Shown: positions 51,474-60,778, counted from the stretch's first letter. The stretch: 64,000 nt of DNA from DATKWD01 sp963704815 (GCA_963704815.1 CAVPHU010000005.1:496001-560000); one strand, 5' to 3'. Made by a program: numbers and translations. Notes: a model not told the origin generated them from the sequence alone.

Positions 51474-53771
51474 CTACGGCGGGACCGGGATGCTGGTCGA
51501 TGAGGAACTGGAGCTGCTGCTCGAACTCGACGAGCTGCTCGAAGAAGAGCTGGCCGGGGGCGCGCTGCTCGAGGTCGTCGACGGCTGCGTCGTGGTCGTC
51601 TCGGGCGGCCCGCAGGGATCGTCGGGATCCGGGGACCCGTCACCGAGCGTCACCGGCGTTGCGACCTCGCAGGGGTCGCTCGGCTCGGGAGGGGCACACG
51701 GATCCGAGTAGTCGATCGATCCGTCGGCGTTGGCCGGGGTCGGAAGGCCGGCACACGGGTCGGTGGTCGTCGTCGACAGATCGGAGTTCAGCTTCTCGCC
51801 CGAGAACGGCGGCGGGGCCACGAACGATCCCGAATCGATGCCTTCGAGCGCGTTCGACATGAACTTCTGCCAGATGGTGGCGGGGAACGAGCCACCGGTG
51901 ACCGCTCGGCCATGGACCGAGTCCATGAACCGGGGCTCCGCACCCGGCTCGCCCGGATAGCCCATCCAGACAGCGGCGGTGAGCCTCGGCGTGTAGCCGA
52001 CGAACCACGCGTCCCGGTTGTCCTGGGTCGTCCCGGTCTTGCCGGCGGCCGGGCGACCGATGTCGGCGCCGGTGCCGGTGCCGTTGAGCACGACCTGGCG
52101 GAGGATCCAGTTGAGGGTGTCGGCCTGGTCGACCGTGAGGACCTGCTCCTCGGCGGGGATGACGTTCTTGAGGATCGTGACCGATCCGTCGTCGGCGATG
52201 CGCTCGACCCGCACGATCGGGGTCGGTTCCTTGGCGGTTCCACGGTTGGCGAACGTGCTGTACGCCGCGGCCATGTCGAGGACCGACACCTCGCCTGCGC
52301 CCAGGACCAGCGAGTTGACCTCGGGCAACTCGGCCTCGATGCCCAGCTGGTCGGCGAGATCGACCACGTCGGCGGCACCGACCTCGAGCATCAACTGCGC
52401 GTAGACCGTGTTCGACGACACGCGTGTGGCCTCGATCAGATCGAGCACACCCTGCTCGCTCCCGCCGTAGTTCCGCACCTTCCAGTCCTCGCCGGCGTTG
52501 GCGTCGGGAAGCGTGATGGACGCCGGCGAGTTGAACTTCGACTCCGGGGAGATGTCCTCGCGGAGCGCTTCGGCGAGCACCAACGGCTTGAACGACGAGC
52601 CCGGCTGCCGTCCGGACCCCCCGCCTTCGACCCCGAGGGCGAGGTTGACCTCGTTGTCGGCGAAGTTGGTGCCGCCCACCATGGCCTTGATGAACCCGTT
52701 GCTGTCGACGGCCACGACCGAGCCGGCAGGGTCGTCCTCCTCGTCGAGCGTCTCGGTGACCGCGCGGTAGGCGTCTTCCTGCATCCCGAGGTCGATGGTC
52801 GTGTAGACGCGCAGCCCGCCCCCGTAGACCACGTCCTCGCCGTATTCGGCGATCAACTGCTGACGCACGTACTCGACGAAGTACTCCGACCCGAACTCCG
52901 ACCCGTTCACCTGGCCGAGGCCCTCGCGCGGGGTGCGTTCGATGACGGTGAGCTCGTTCCACTCGAGGGCGTCGGCCTGGTCGTACGCGGCCTGGTCGAT
53001 GTAGCCCTCTTCGAGCATGGCGTTCAGCACGGTGCGCCGCCGGAACGTCGCGGTGTCGGGATCACGGCTCGCGTCCGCTGACTCGGGCGCTCGGATGAGC
53101 CCGGCCAGGTAGGCGGCCTGATAGAGCTCGAGATCGGAGGCATCGCGGTTGAAGTAGGCGCGCGACGCAGCCTGCACGCCGTAGGCGCCGCGCCCGAAGT
53201 AGATCGTGTTGAGGTACCGCTCGAGGATCTCGTCCTTTTCGAGCTCGCGTTCGAGCTTGACCGCCAGCACGGCTTCCTTGAGCTTGCGGGTGATGGTCCG
53301 CTCGGAGGTCAGGTAGACGTTCTTGACGTACTGCTGGGTGATGGTCGAGCCGCCCTGTTGTGACTCGCTCCCACGAAAGTCGGACAGCGCGGCTCGGGTG
53401 ATCCCGATCGGGTCGATGCCCTGGTGGCTGAAGAAGTCGCGGTCTTCGGCAGCGACGATCGCCTCGATGAGCCGGGGGGAGACCTCATCGAGGGTGACGT
53501 TGATCCGGTCCTCCTCGGCCGAGAGGCTCGCCATGGCGTTGCTCTCGTTGCAGCCGGTGTTCACGTCGGCGGCGCACACGAACGTCGTCTGGCGCAGAGG
53601 CGTCTCGGGCGGCAGCTCGACCTGGCTGAGCACGAACCCAGCGCCGGCGAACCCGGCCACCACCAGCAGTCCCGCGAGGAACAGCGAGCGGCGGAAGCGC
53701 CACAGGACGTTCCGTTTCGACCGCGTGGGGCGGCGGCCCTTCTTGGCGGATTTCGGGCGCGAGGGAGGCAT
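51474..53771 (-). CDS. Class A penicillin-binding protein (PBP1A-like)
   Basis: 765 aa. Short basic cytoplasmic end, one helix (SLFLAGLLVVAGFAGAGFV), GT51 glycosyltransferase (AAEDRDFFSHQGID, STITQQYVKN) and transpeptidase with SSFK (active Ser), SSN and KTGTT. The C-terminus ends in Pro/Thr- then poly-Ser (about 20 Ser) sequence, probably wall-spanning. It builds and cross-links peptidoglycan. The start at MPPSRPKSAKK lacks a clear ribosome site. The DUF5318 gene upstream is the usual actinobacterial neighbour. Confidence 0.92.
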   Translation of the reverse strand: MPPSRPKSAKKGRRPTRSKRNVLWRFRRSLFLAGLLVVAGFAGAGFVLSQVELPPETPLRQTTFVCAADVNTGCNESNAMASLSAEEDRINVTLDEVSPRLIEAIVAAEDRDFFSHQGIDPIGITRAALSDFRGSESQQGGSTITQQYVKNVYLTSERTITRKLKEAVLAVKLERELEKDEILERYLNTIYFGRGAYGVQAASRAYFNRDASDLELYQAAYLAGLIRAPESADASRDPDTATFRRRTVLNAMLEEGYIDQAAYDQADALEWNELTVIERTPREGLGQVNGSEFGSEYFVEYVRQQLIAEYGEDVVYGGGLRVYTTIDLGMQEDAYRAVTETLDEEDDPAGSVVAVDSNGFIKAMVGGTNFADNEVNLALGVEGGGSGRQPGSSFKPLVLAEALREDISPESKFNSPASITLPDANAGEDWKVRNYGGSEQGVLDLIEATRVSSNTVYAQLMLEVGAADVVDLADQLGIEAELPEVNSLVLGAGEVSVLDMAAAYSTFANRGTAKEPTPIVRVERIADDGSVTILKNVIPAEEQVLTVDQADTLNWILRQVVLNGTGTGADIGRPAAGKTGTTQDNRDAWFVGYTPRLTAAVWMGYPGEPGAEPRFMDSVHGRAVTGGSFPATIWQKFMSNALEGIDSGSFVAPPPFSGEKLNSDLSTTTTDPCAGLPTPANADGSIDYSDPCAPPEPSDPCEVATPVTLGDGSPDPDDPCGPPETTTTQPSTTSSSAPPASSSSSSSSSSSSSSSSSSTSIPVPP

Positions 53772-53877
53772 GGGGGTGGATCGGCGTTCGGGTCCGGAGG
53801 CCAACCGCCGGATGCGAACCCGGAAAGGTTATCGGTGCCGGCACCAAGATTGCCTTCGGGGCCCGGGCCCCACGAGA

Positions 53878-54279
53878 TCAGTGATGCCCCAGCGGAAACG
53901 TCCGGGCCAGGTGGTTCCACGAACAGGACGGACACACCTCGACCACGTAGCCGCTGAACTGGCCGCGACGCGACGCGATCTTCTGGAGCTCGCCGCGCGA
54001 GGTGATGCACCGACCGTGCTTGGGCAGACGTGGGCCGAAGACGTAGGTGACCAACACGATGTGATCGTCCTCACAGATCGGACACGCCATCTTGGTGGGC
54101 GCACTCACCTCGCGAGCGGCCCGCATCAACTCGGGATGAGCGTCACACAGCTCGTGCTGGGCGAGACGGCCCTTCCGGTACTCGTTGATCAGCGACTGGC
54201 GAGCCAGACGGAAGTCGACCGTGCCGCCCAGGCCGTCGGCCGCGGCCGCTCCGTTGATGGTCTGAGGGCGAAAGCTCAC
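53878..54279 (-). CDS. DUF5318 zinc-ribbon protein
   Basis: 133 aa. GTVDFRLARQSLINEYRKG at the N-terminus, LCDAHPELMRAA, ACPICEDDH and CPSCSWNHL (paired CxxC, likely zinc), YVFGPRLPKHGRC in the middle. These match DUF5318, conserved in actinobacteria beside class A PBP genes. The role is not known; linkage suggests cell-wall growth. Confidence 0.8.
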   Translation of the reverse strand: MSFRPQTINGAAAADGLGGTVDFRLARQSLINEYRKGRLAQHELCDAHPELMRAAREVSAPTKMACPICEDDHIVLVTYVFGPRLPKHGRCITSRGELQKIASRRGQFSGYVVEVCPSCSWNHLARTFPLGHH

Positions 54280-54300
54280 CGGTCACCACCGTACCGACTC

Positions 54301-54975
54301 TCAGGTCGGCGCCACGTCGACCACCAGGGCCCGATGATCGCTGACCGCGGTGGACGCGACATCGACGTCCTTGACCTCGAGGCCGAGCAGCGCGACGTAG
54401 TCGATCTGGACGACCGGGTCGAGGTTGGGGAACGTCGGGGCGGTCAGCACCAGTTCGTACCCCTCGGCCGTGGTGGTCGGGAGGACCTCGTCGGGGTGGA
54501 GATTGAAATCGCCGGCGATCACCCGGGGGGCCGGCGTGGCGGCCATCGTGTCGATCGTCTGGATCAGCTGATGGTGGGCGAGCGCGTTGTCGACCGCGAG
54601 GTGGGTGACCCCGACCGAGTAGGCGTCGCCGCCGATGGTTGCGGTCGCGGTCACCAGGCACCGCGGCTCGGTCCGGAAGCGTCGCTCCAGCCCGATCACG
54701 CGGACCTCGGCGAGGTCACCCCGCACGAGGAGGGCGTTGCCGTAGTCGCCTCCGTCGATTCGCCGGGTGGTGCCGAAGGTGTAGGTCATGCCGAGCGCGC
54801 CGGCGATCTCGGCCGCCTGGTCGACCCGACCGGTCCGTTCGACCCCCCGATCGACTTCTTGCAGGGCGAGCAGATCGGCATCGAGGCCACGGCAGGCGTC
54901 GATCAGGCCGTCGAGCGTTCCGGTGCCGCCGGCAGCGGTTGCGCCGTGCTGGATGTTGAACGTTGCGATTCGCAC
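54301..54975 (-). CDS. Endonuclease/exonuclease/phosphatase family protein
   Basis: 224 aa. All EEP metal and catalytic motifs are present: ATFNIQHG (Asn), LALQEVDRG (Glu), GVTHLAV (His), VIAGDFNLHP (Asp-x-Asn) and STAVSDHRAL (Asp-His). No signal peptide, so cytoplasmic. GTG start. Substrate could be nucleic acid, phosphoinositide-like lipid or a nucleotide. Confidence 0.88.
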   Translation of the reverse strand: MRIATFNIQHGATAAGGTGTLDGLIDACRGLDADLLALQEVDRGVERTGRVDQAAEIAGALGMTYTFGTTRRIDGGDYGNALLVRGDLAEVRVIGLERRFRTEPRCLVTATATIGGDAYSVGVTHLAVDNALAHHQLIQTIDTMAATPAPRVIAGDFNLHPDEVLPTTTAEGYELVLTAPTFPNLDPVVQIDYVALLGLEVKDVDVASTAVSDHRALVVDVAPT

Positions 54976-55087
54976 ATCGAGAAGTCTGGCATCTCCGGCA
55001 GCGGCGATCGCCACGCGGACGTGGGTCGCAGGGACCGGTCCCGCGCGATTGCCGGAACCGCCCCGCCGAGTGGGCCAAGATGAGGAC

Positions 55088-55759
55088 GTGCCCCGCTTCT
55101 CCGCTGCCCACCCCGCCGGTGCCGACCTCTCGACCGAAGTGGTCGAATACGGGCCCGGGATTCCCACCGAAGCCGAGCTCCGACTTCTCGGAGACGTCGC
55201 CGGCAAACGCATCCTGGTCCTCGGCTGTGGCGCCGGATCCGCCGCCATCGCCCTGGCTCGCCAGGGCGCCAAGGTCATCGCCGTCGACGCCTCGACCGCC
55301 CAGCTGTCGGCCGCCCGCGCCGCCGCCGACGCGGCCGAGATCCGGCTCGAGCTGCACCACGCACCACTGGCCGAGTTGGCGTTCATCCGCGCCGACACCA
55401 TCGACGCCGCCCTGAGCGTCTATGGCTTCGGAGCCATCGAGGACATCGACCGGGTGTTCCGTCAGGTCGACCGTTGCCTGAAGCCCGAGCAGCCGATGGT
55501 CTTCTCGCTCGAGCACCCCGTGGCGGCCATCGTCGACCTCGACGACCGCGCTCGGGTCCACCGCTCGTACGACGATCCTCGGCCCATCAGCCGCAACGAG
55601 GACGGTCAGCTCGAGATCGACCACCCGCGCACGATCGGGTCACTGTTCACCTCACTCGGGCGCGCGAACTTCCGGGTCGACACCATCCTCGAACCGGTTC
55701 CCCGCCAACAGCTGGTCCCGCCGACCCTCATCATCCGGGCCCGCAAGCAAGGCATCTGA
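55088..55759 (+). CDS. Class I SAM-dependent methyltransferase
   Basis: 223 aa. The SAM motif I is ILVLGCGAGSAAIALARQG, with an acidic end to strand 2 (VIAVDAS) and a later ALSVYGFGAI/MVFSLEHPV pair typical of UbiE-like enzymes. GTG start. It is divergent from the EEP gene. The substrate is unknown. Confidence 0.88.
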   Translation: MPRFSAAHPAGADLSTEVVEYGPGIPTEAELRLLGDVAGKRILVLGCGAGSAAIALARQGAKVIAVDASTAQLSAARAAADAAEIRLELHHAPLAELAFIRADTIDAALSVYGFGAIEDIDRVFRQVDRCLKPEQPMVFSLEHPVAAIVDLDDRARVHRSYDDPRPISRNEDGQLEIDHPRTIGSLFTSLGRANFRVDTILEPVPRQQLVPPTLIIRARKQGI

Positions 55760-55791
55760 CCCGGGTCGATTCCGTCGGCGACCCGCCGACC

Positions 55792-57228
55792 TCAGCGCGT
55801 GCGATCGCCGTCGCCCAGCACGGCGCCGACGACGCCGACCCAGCTCTCCAGGTGGGTGTCGCCGAGATGCACGTCGACGGCTCGACGGCGAGCGCCCTCG
55901 CCGAGTCGGATCTGCAGACCGTGGTCGTCGAGGATCGCACACAGTGCGGTCCCGAAGCCTTCGAGGTCCGTGGGGTCATCGACGAGCCGGCCCGTCTCGC
56001 CGTCGACGATCTGATCGACGATGCCTCCCACCGCACTCGCGACGACCGGCCGGCCCTTCAACATCGCTTCGGCCACGGTGAGGCCGAAGCCCTCGGCCAG
56101 GCTCTTCTGGGTGACGATGGTCGCGTGACGCTGCAGGGCGTTGACGATGGCCGCGTTCTCCTCCAGGTCGTGCATGGGCAGACAGACGAGCTGCACCCGC
56201 CGCCGCACGGCGTGGGGCAACGAGCGCCACTGCTGCCAGCAGTCCCGGAGCACCTCGGCACCCTCGGGGTCGTCGGCCACCGCCGACACGACCGGGCCGG
56301 CCAGCACCAGATGTGCGTCGCGGCCCGAATCGACGTGGTCGGCGAACGCACGCATCACCCCACCCATGTCCTTCATGGCGTCCCAGCGCGAGATCTGGGC
56401 GATGATCGGCACGTCCGGCGCGGGTGACGGACCGGTCCGAACGACATCGCAGAATCGTTCGACCCGACCGGGCGACCCGTCCATCCGCACGAATCCGGTG
56501 TCGCCGTCGCGCCCGGCGAGCACGCCGACGTGGGTGAGGATCGCTTCGACGGTCGACGGCGACAGTTCCTGGTTCTTGGGCGCGAACGGATCGATCGACG
56601 GCCAGACGATCGAGCACCGGTCCTCGGGCACCCACGCGGGCGGGAATCGGGCGTCGGTGAAGACGTAGTGGTCGACGTGCGGTTCGAGGTATCGGCGAAG
56701 GAACTCCCACCCCTCTCGACTGTGGTCGTTCTGTTCGTCGAGGCCGACGTGCGACCGCCAGACGACGTGACACCCGATGCGACGGGCATGCTCGGCGAGC
56801 CCGGCGGTCTGGGGGTCGTGGAGGACGACGATGTCGCCGGGACGGACGATGCCGGCCAGGTCGTCGGTGCTGGGGCGGAGCGATCGCTCGTAGAGACGGT
56901 GCTCGTCGTCGCCCAACGGGCCTCCGTCACCGAGGCCGCCGTAGAGGTGATTGTGGATCCTCTTCGTCAGGGCGAAGAACTCCTCGTTCGCGTCGATGAC
57001 GAACCAACGGGTGTCGATCCCGACGCCACGGACGTACCCGAGCAGGACGTGCAGCATCTCCGCCACCCCACCGCCGGCGGCGGTCGAGTTGACGTTGATC
57101 ACCGCCCGGCCGTCGAGCTTCCGAAGGGCCTGGCTCGCGGCGACCACCGCGAGTGCGTCGGCGCGCTCGGGGCCGATGATCTCTGCGAACTGCAGCGGAT
57201 CGCGGGCGTGGATCGCCACTTCCTGCAC
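55792..57228 (-). CDS. treT: Trehalose synthase, GT4 type (TreT-like)
   Basis: A 478-aa GT-B glycosyltransferase. VNSTAAGGGVAEMLH opens the N-domain as in TreT, followed by HDPQTAGLA and WRSHVGLD. The C-domain has ISRWDAMKDMGG and the donor site KSLAEGFGLTVAEAMLKGRP. TreT joins NDP-glucose to glucose to make trehalose, a compatible solute. A 17-bp tandem repeat array fills its upstream region and may affect its expression. Confidence 0.82.
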   Translation of the reverse strand: MQEVAIHARDPLQFAEIIGPERADALAVVAASQALRKLDGRAVINVNSTAAGGGVAEMLHVLLGYVRGVGIDTRWFVIDANEEFFALTKRIHNHLYGGLGDGGPLGDDEHRLYERSLRPSTDDLAGIVRPGDIVVLHDPQTAGLAEHARRIGCHVVWRSHVGLDEQNDHSREGWEFLRRYLEPHVDHYVFTDARFPPAWVPEDRCSIVWPSIDPFAPKNQELSPSTVEAILTHVGVLAGRDGDTGFVRMDGSPGRVERFCDVVRTGPSPAPDVPIIAQISRWDAMKDMGGVMRAFADHVDSGRDAHLVLAGPVVSAVADDPEGAEVLRDCWQQWRSLPHAVRRRVQLVCLPMHDLEENAAIVNALQRHATIVTQKSLAEGFGLTVAEAMLKGRPVVASAVGGIVDQIVDGETGRLVDDPTDLEGFGTALCAILDDHGLQIRLGEGARRRAVDVHLGDTHLESWVGVVGAVLGDGDRTR

Positions 57229-57252
57229 CGGTGAATCATGGCTGACACGATC

Positions 57253-57368
57253 ACATCATGCGAGCCGGCACATCATGCGAGCCGGCACATCATGCGAGCC
57301 GGCACATCATGCGAGCCGGCACATCATGCGACCGGCGCGTCGTCCGAGCCGGCACGTCATGCGAGCCG
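57253..57368. repeat. Seven-unit 17-bp tandem repeat upstream of treT
   Basis: ACATCATGCGAGCCGGC is repeated: four exact units (57253-57320), then a 16-bp copy and two variants ending at 57368. On the minus strand each unit contains GCATGATG. The array fills most of the 150-bp space between the treT start and the end of the CCA gene. A regulatory or phase-variable role is possible. Confidence 0.9.
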
Positions 57369-57378
57369 AGTTCGGCCC

Positions 57379-58584
57379 TCAGCGGCTCCGAAGGAACTCG
57401 ATCGCTTCGGTGCGAGTGAGCGGTCCCACGTCGTACCGGTGCTCCCGGAGCCGCATCAGGGCCTCCCCGACGCCGGGGCCACTCGGAATCGACAACTCGG
57501 CCATCACGTCGTCCCCGTCGATCGGGAGGGTCTGATCATCGAGGTCCTCGCGCTCGGCCAACGAGTCGATCACGGTGCGCAGCAGCGCTGCTCGGTCGGC
57601 ACCCACGACCACCGCCAGCGCGAGGGCCTGTCGCCACTCCGGGCCGAGCGCCACCCAGCGCCGGGCCGACGGCGGATCGGGATCCTCGGGCAACGAGGCG
57701 ACCGCCTCGACCAGGCGCCGCACCGCACGAACCAGGTCGTTGCTCGCCCTGAGCCGCCGGAGCCGCCGCTCGACCACGTCAGGATCGACGGCGACGAACC
57801 AGGCGGCCAGTCGAAGACCCACGTCTGCGTCCAGCTCATCGAGGGGCGCGTCCGGGTCGGCCTCGGGCACGGCACGGCCCAGCACCCCGGTCTCGGCGAG
57901 GAACCGAACACCCAGCGAGGGACGCTCGGTTCCGAGCAGCTTGGTCACCTCGTCGAGCGTGCGCTCCACCGAGACGATGTCGAGCCGGCCGGCGTGTTCG
58001 CGAGCCGCCGCCACCAGATCGTCGGTGGCTCGCAGGTCGAAGCGGGCGATGAACCGACCGGCCCGCAGCATGCGCAACGGGTCGTCCACGAAGGAGATCT
58101 CCGGAGACAGCGGGGTGCGAAGCACCTGCGCCGCCAGATCGGATCGACCCCCGTACGGATCGACCAGCTCGCCACCGGGCACCGCGACCGCCATGGCGTT
58201 GATGGTGAAGTCGCGTCGGGCCAGGTCCTCCTCGAGCGCATCGGCGAACTCCACCTCGGGCTTGCGGGAGCCCGAGTCGTAGCGCTCGGTTCGGTGGGTC
58301 GTGATCTCGAACGGGCGACCGTCGATCTCGGCGCCGATCGTTCCGAACCGTTCGCCCTGGGTCCAGACCACCTCGGTCAGGGTCCGCACGATCGCGAGGG
58401 TCTGCTCGGGGCGGGCGTCGGTGGTCAGGTCGAGATCGCCACGGGCGTCCTCACCGAGCAGGGCATCGCGCACCGACCCGCCGACGAGGTGGAGCTGGTG
58501 GCCGGCAGCGAGGAACGGCCGCGCCAGCCGGTCGGTGGCCACGAGCAGGGGGCCGAAGGCCCACGCGTCAGATGCCGTAGCCAC
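57379..58584 (-). CDS. cca: CCA tRNA nucleotidyltransferase
   Basis: A 401-aa class II enzyme adding or repairing the 3' CCA of tRNA, needed here since the tRNA gene lacks CCA. Head motif LVGGSVRDALLGE, catalytic DLDLTTDA, then RRDFTINAMAV, DPYGGRSDL and ERTLDEVTKLL. The GTG start lies 14 nt inside the upstream PilT-like gene. Confidence 0.88.
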   Translation of the reverse strand: MATASDAWAFGPLLVATDRLARPFLAAGHQLHLVGGSVRDALLGEDARGDLDLTTDARPEQTLAIVRTLTEVVWTQGERFGTIGAEIDGRPFEITTHRTERYDSGSRKPEVEFADALEEDLARRDFTINAMAVAVPGGELVDPYGGRSDLAAQVLRTPLSPEISFVDDPLRMLRAGRFIARFDLRATDDLVAAAREHAGRLDIVSVERTLDEVTKLLGTERPSLGVRFLAETGVLGRAVPEADPDAPLDELDADVGLRLAAWFVAVDPDVVERRLRRLRASNDLVRAVRRLVEAVASLPEDPDPPSARRWVALGPEWRQALALAVVVGADRAALLRTVIDSLAEREDLDDQTLPIDGDDVMAELSIPSGPGVGEALMRLREHRYDVGPLTRTEAIEFLRSR

Positions 58585-59641
58585 CGCGTTCGATGTGGAT
58601 CCGGAACTCCTCCTCATCGTGCACGACCCCCATCGCCTCCTCGATGGTGATGAGGCCGTCGCGGTAGAGGTCGAGGACACCCTGGTCGAAGGTCTGCATG
58701 CCCGAGTAGCGGCCCTCGTCGAGGATCTTCGGCAACTCGTCGATGCGCTCGGGGTCGCTCACGCAGGCCAGCGACTTGGCGGTGCCGATGAAGACCTCGG
58801 CCGCGGCGACCCGGCCGGTGCCGTCGGCCCGATCGAGCAGGCGCTGGGAAACGATGCCCGACAGGTTGCGCGACAGCGTCACCCGGACCTGGCGTTGCTC
58901 GGCCAGCGGGAAGGCCTGGATGAGCCGGTCGATCGTCTCGATCGACGAGGTCGATCGCATCACGACGATCACCAGCTTGCCCGTCTCGGCCGAGGCCAGC
59001 GCCGCCCGGATCGAGGCAGCGTCGGGCAACTCGCCGATGAAGATGACGTCGGGGTCCTGCCTGAGGCAGTCCTCGATCGCCTCGGCCATCGACGGTGCGT
59101 CGGTTCCGATCTCGCGCTGGCTGACGATGCCCTTCTTGTCGGCGTGGAGCACCTCGATCGGGTTCTCGATCGTGGCGATGTGGACCGAGCGCTCGCGGTT
59201 GATGACGTCGACCATCGCCGCCGCCGTGGTGGTGGTGCCCGACCCGGAGGGCCCGGCCAGGACCACGAGGCCTCGCTCGGTCTCGGCCAGCTTCGCGAGG
59301 CTGGGCGGCAGCTGGAGTTCGTCGAGCGACGGGATGCCGGGGACGACCCGCCGCACGGCGCACGCCACCGAGCCCCGCTGTTGATAGAGGTTGACCCGGA
59401 ACCGGCCGAGACCGGGAACGCTGTGCACGAGATCGAAGCTCCCGTGCTCGTGCAGTGAGGCCCGGGCGTCGTCATCCAGCAGCTGTCGGGTGAGGGCCTC
59501 CATCCCTTCGGAGCTCGGTTCGGGAAAGGACGTGGCCTGGAGGAGCCCACCCACCCGGACGTGGGGCACCGACCCGACCTTGAGGTGCACGTCGGTGCCC
59601 TCCACCGACACCAGGTGCTGCAGGATCTCTTCGAAGTTCAT
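58568..59641 (-). CDS. PilT-like ATPase with defective Walker A
   Basis: 357 aa, built like PilT/PilU: N-terminal PAS-like part (VEGTDVHLKVGSVPHVRVGG) and RecA core. Walker A reads GPSGSGTTTT (130-139): Thr136 stands where the invariant Lys should be. The Walker B region DPDVIFIGE (196-204) is kept, but the His-box LHT is MRS (228-230). ATP hydrolysis is probably lost, so it may be a regulatory paralogue of a true PilT located elsewhere. The ATG start overlaps the deacetylase stop. Confidence 0.85.
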   Translation of the reverse strand: MNFEEILQHLVSVEGTDVHLKVGSVPHVRVGGLLQATSFPEPSSEGMEALTRQLLDDDARASLHEHGSFDLVHSVPGLGRFRVNLYQQRGSVACAVRRVVPGIPSLDELQLPPSLAKLAETERGLVVLAGPSGSGTTTTAAAMVDVINRERSVHIATIENPIEVLHADKKGIVSQREIGTDAPSMAEAIEDCLRQDPDVIFIGELPDAASIRAALASAETGKLVIVVMRSTSSIETIDRLIQAFPLAEQRQVRVTLSRNLSGIVSQRLLDRADGTGRVAAAEVFIGTAKSLACVSDPERIDELPKILDEGRYSGMQTFDQGVLDLYRDGLITIEEAMGVVHDEEEFRIHIERGGYGI

Positions 59642-60660
59642 CGGGTCTCCACTTCGGATCGGCGGCGGTGCGTCTCGAGTGCGGCCGCGACGACGTGCGC
59701 GCCGGGGCCGTCGCTCGTCGGGGGTTCGGGGGCGATCCGTACCCCGGCGAGGGCACCGACACATGCAGCGCTCGACGTCTGGAGTGCGTCCAGGTCGTAG
59801 CCCCCTTCGAGGAACGCCAACCTCCGGCCGGCGGGCACCAACCCGACCAGGTCGGCGGTGAGGTCGGCGAAGTCGCCCGACGAGAGCCCGAGTCCGGTGA
59901 GCGGGTCGGCCCTATGGGCGTCGAAACCGGCCGAGATGATCAGCCAGGTGGGGTCGAAGGTCTCGGCCAGCGGAGCGATGAGGTGGTCGAACGCCGACCG
60001 GTAGTGATCGCCGGTGGCACCGGCCGGGAACGGCACGTTGAGCGTCGCCCCGATCCCCGCCCCGACTCCGGTCTCGTCGAACGCACCCGACCCGGGATAG
60101 AGGGGGTACTGGTGCAACGACACGTAGGCGACCGAGGGGTCGGCGTAGAAGATGTCCTGGGTGCCGTTCCCGTGGTGAGCGTCGTAGTCGACGACGAGCA
60201 CCCGCTCACCCCGGGCCGTGAGCGAACGTGCTGCGACGGCGACGTTGTTGAACAGGCAGAAGCCCATCGCCTGGTCGGCGGTGGCGTGGTGCCCCGGGGG
60301 GCGAACCGCGCAGAACGCCGCGTCGGCGAGGCCCGCGTCGAGCGCAGCGACTGCCGTGGGCCCGGCCCCAGCTGCGAGCAAGGCCGCCTCGTAGCTGTGC
60401 TCGTTGGTCCCGGTGTCCGGGTCGATCGGCCCACCGCCGTGCGCACTGAGCTCCTCGATGAGCCGGCGATGCGGCGGCGGGTGCACCGCATCGACCGCCT
60501 CGAACGAGGCAGGCTCGGCCGCCGTGGACTGGATGGCCTCGGCGAGGTCGGGATGCCGGAGACCACCGAGCACCGCCTCGAGGCGGGCCGGTCGTTCGGG
60601 ATGCCCCCGCGCGGCGATGTGTTCGGCGAAGCGCGGATGAGTGACCAGCAGCACCGACAC
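59638..60660 (-). CDS. Histone deacetylase family hydrolase
   Basis: A 340-aa zinc-dependent amidohydrolase of the HDAC/AcuC/acetylpolyamine type. HPERPARL near the N-terminus, catalytic His pair RPPGHHA, metal motif DYDAHHGNGTQDIF, ISAGFDAHRADPL and GGYDLDAL are all intact. It may deacetylate proteins (for example acetyl-CoA synthetase) or polyamines. GTG start. First in a row of overlapping minus-strand genes (deacetylase, PilT-like, CCA). Confidence 0.9.
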   Translation of the reverse strand: MSVLLVTHPRFAEHIAARGHPERPARLEAVLGGLRHPDLAEAIQSTAAEPASFEAVDAVHPPPHRRLIEELSAHGGGPIDPDTGTNEHSYEAALLAAGAGPTAVAALDAGLADAAFCAVRPPGHHATADQAMGFCLFNNVAVAARSLTARGERVLVVDYDAHHGNGTQDIFYADPSVAYVSLHQYPLYPGSGAFDETGVGAGIGATLNVPFPAGATGDHYRSAFDHLIAPLAETFDPTWLIISAGFDAHRADPLTGLGLSSGDFADLTADLVGLVPAGRRLAFLEGGYDLDALQTSSAACVGALAGVRIAPEPPTSDGPGAHVVAAALETHRRRSEVETR

Positions 60661-60761
60661 CAGCCGGAGGGTACTCCCGGCGAACCCGGGTCAGGTCGGA
60701 CGCCCCCGAGCCAGCCGTCGCCACCCGTCGCCACCACCTTGTCCGGCCGGACTCCTATCGT

Positions 60762-60778
60762 GAAGAGGTGACCTCTTC
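60762..60778. promoter_or_regulatory. 17-bp perfect palindrome over the GNAT start codon
   Basis: GAAGAGGT-G-ACCTCTTC, 8-bp arms around one base, contains the GTG start. TATCGT lies directly before it (60756-60761), so if the mRNA is leaderless the palindrome covers the transcription start. It is a candidate operator. Confidence 0.5.

Noticed and set aside
51474..51560. Poly-Ser tail of the PBP as a frameshift artefact
   Set aside because: The tract uses mixed TCG/AGC codons in the PBP frame and ends in a normal stop; Ser/Pro tails are common on actinobacterial PBPs.
57238..57375. Tandem repeats near treT as a CRISPR array
   Set aside because: Units are contiguous 17-mers with no spacers, and no cas genes are present.
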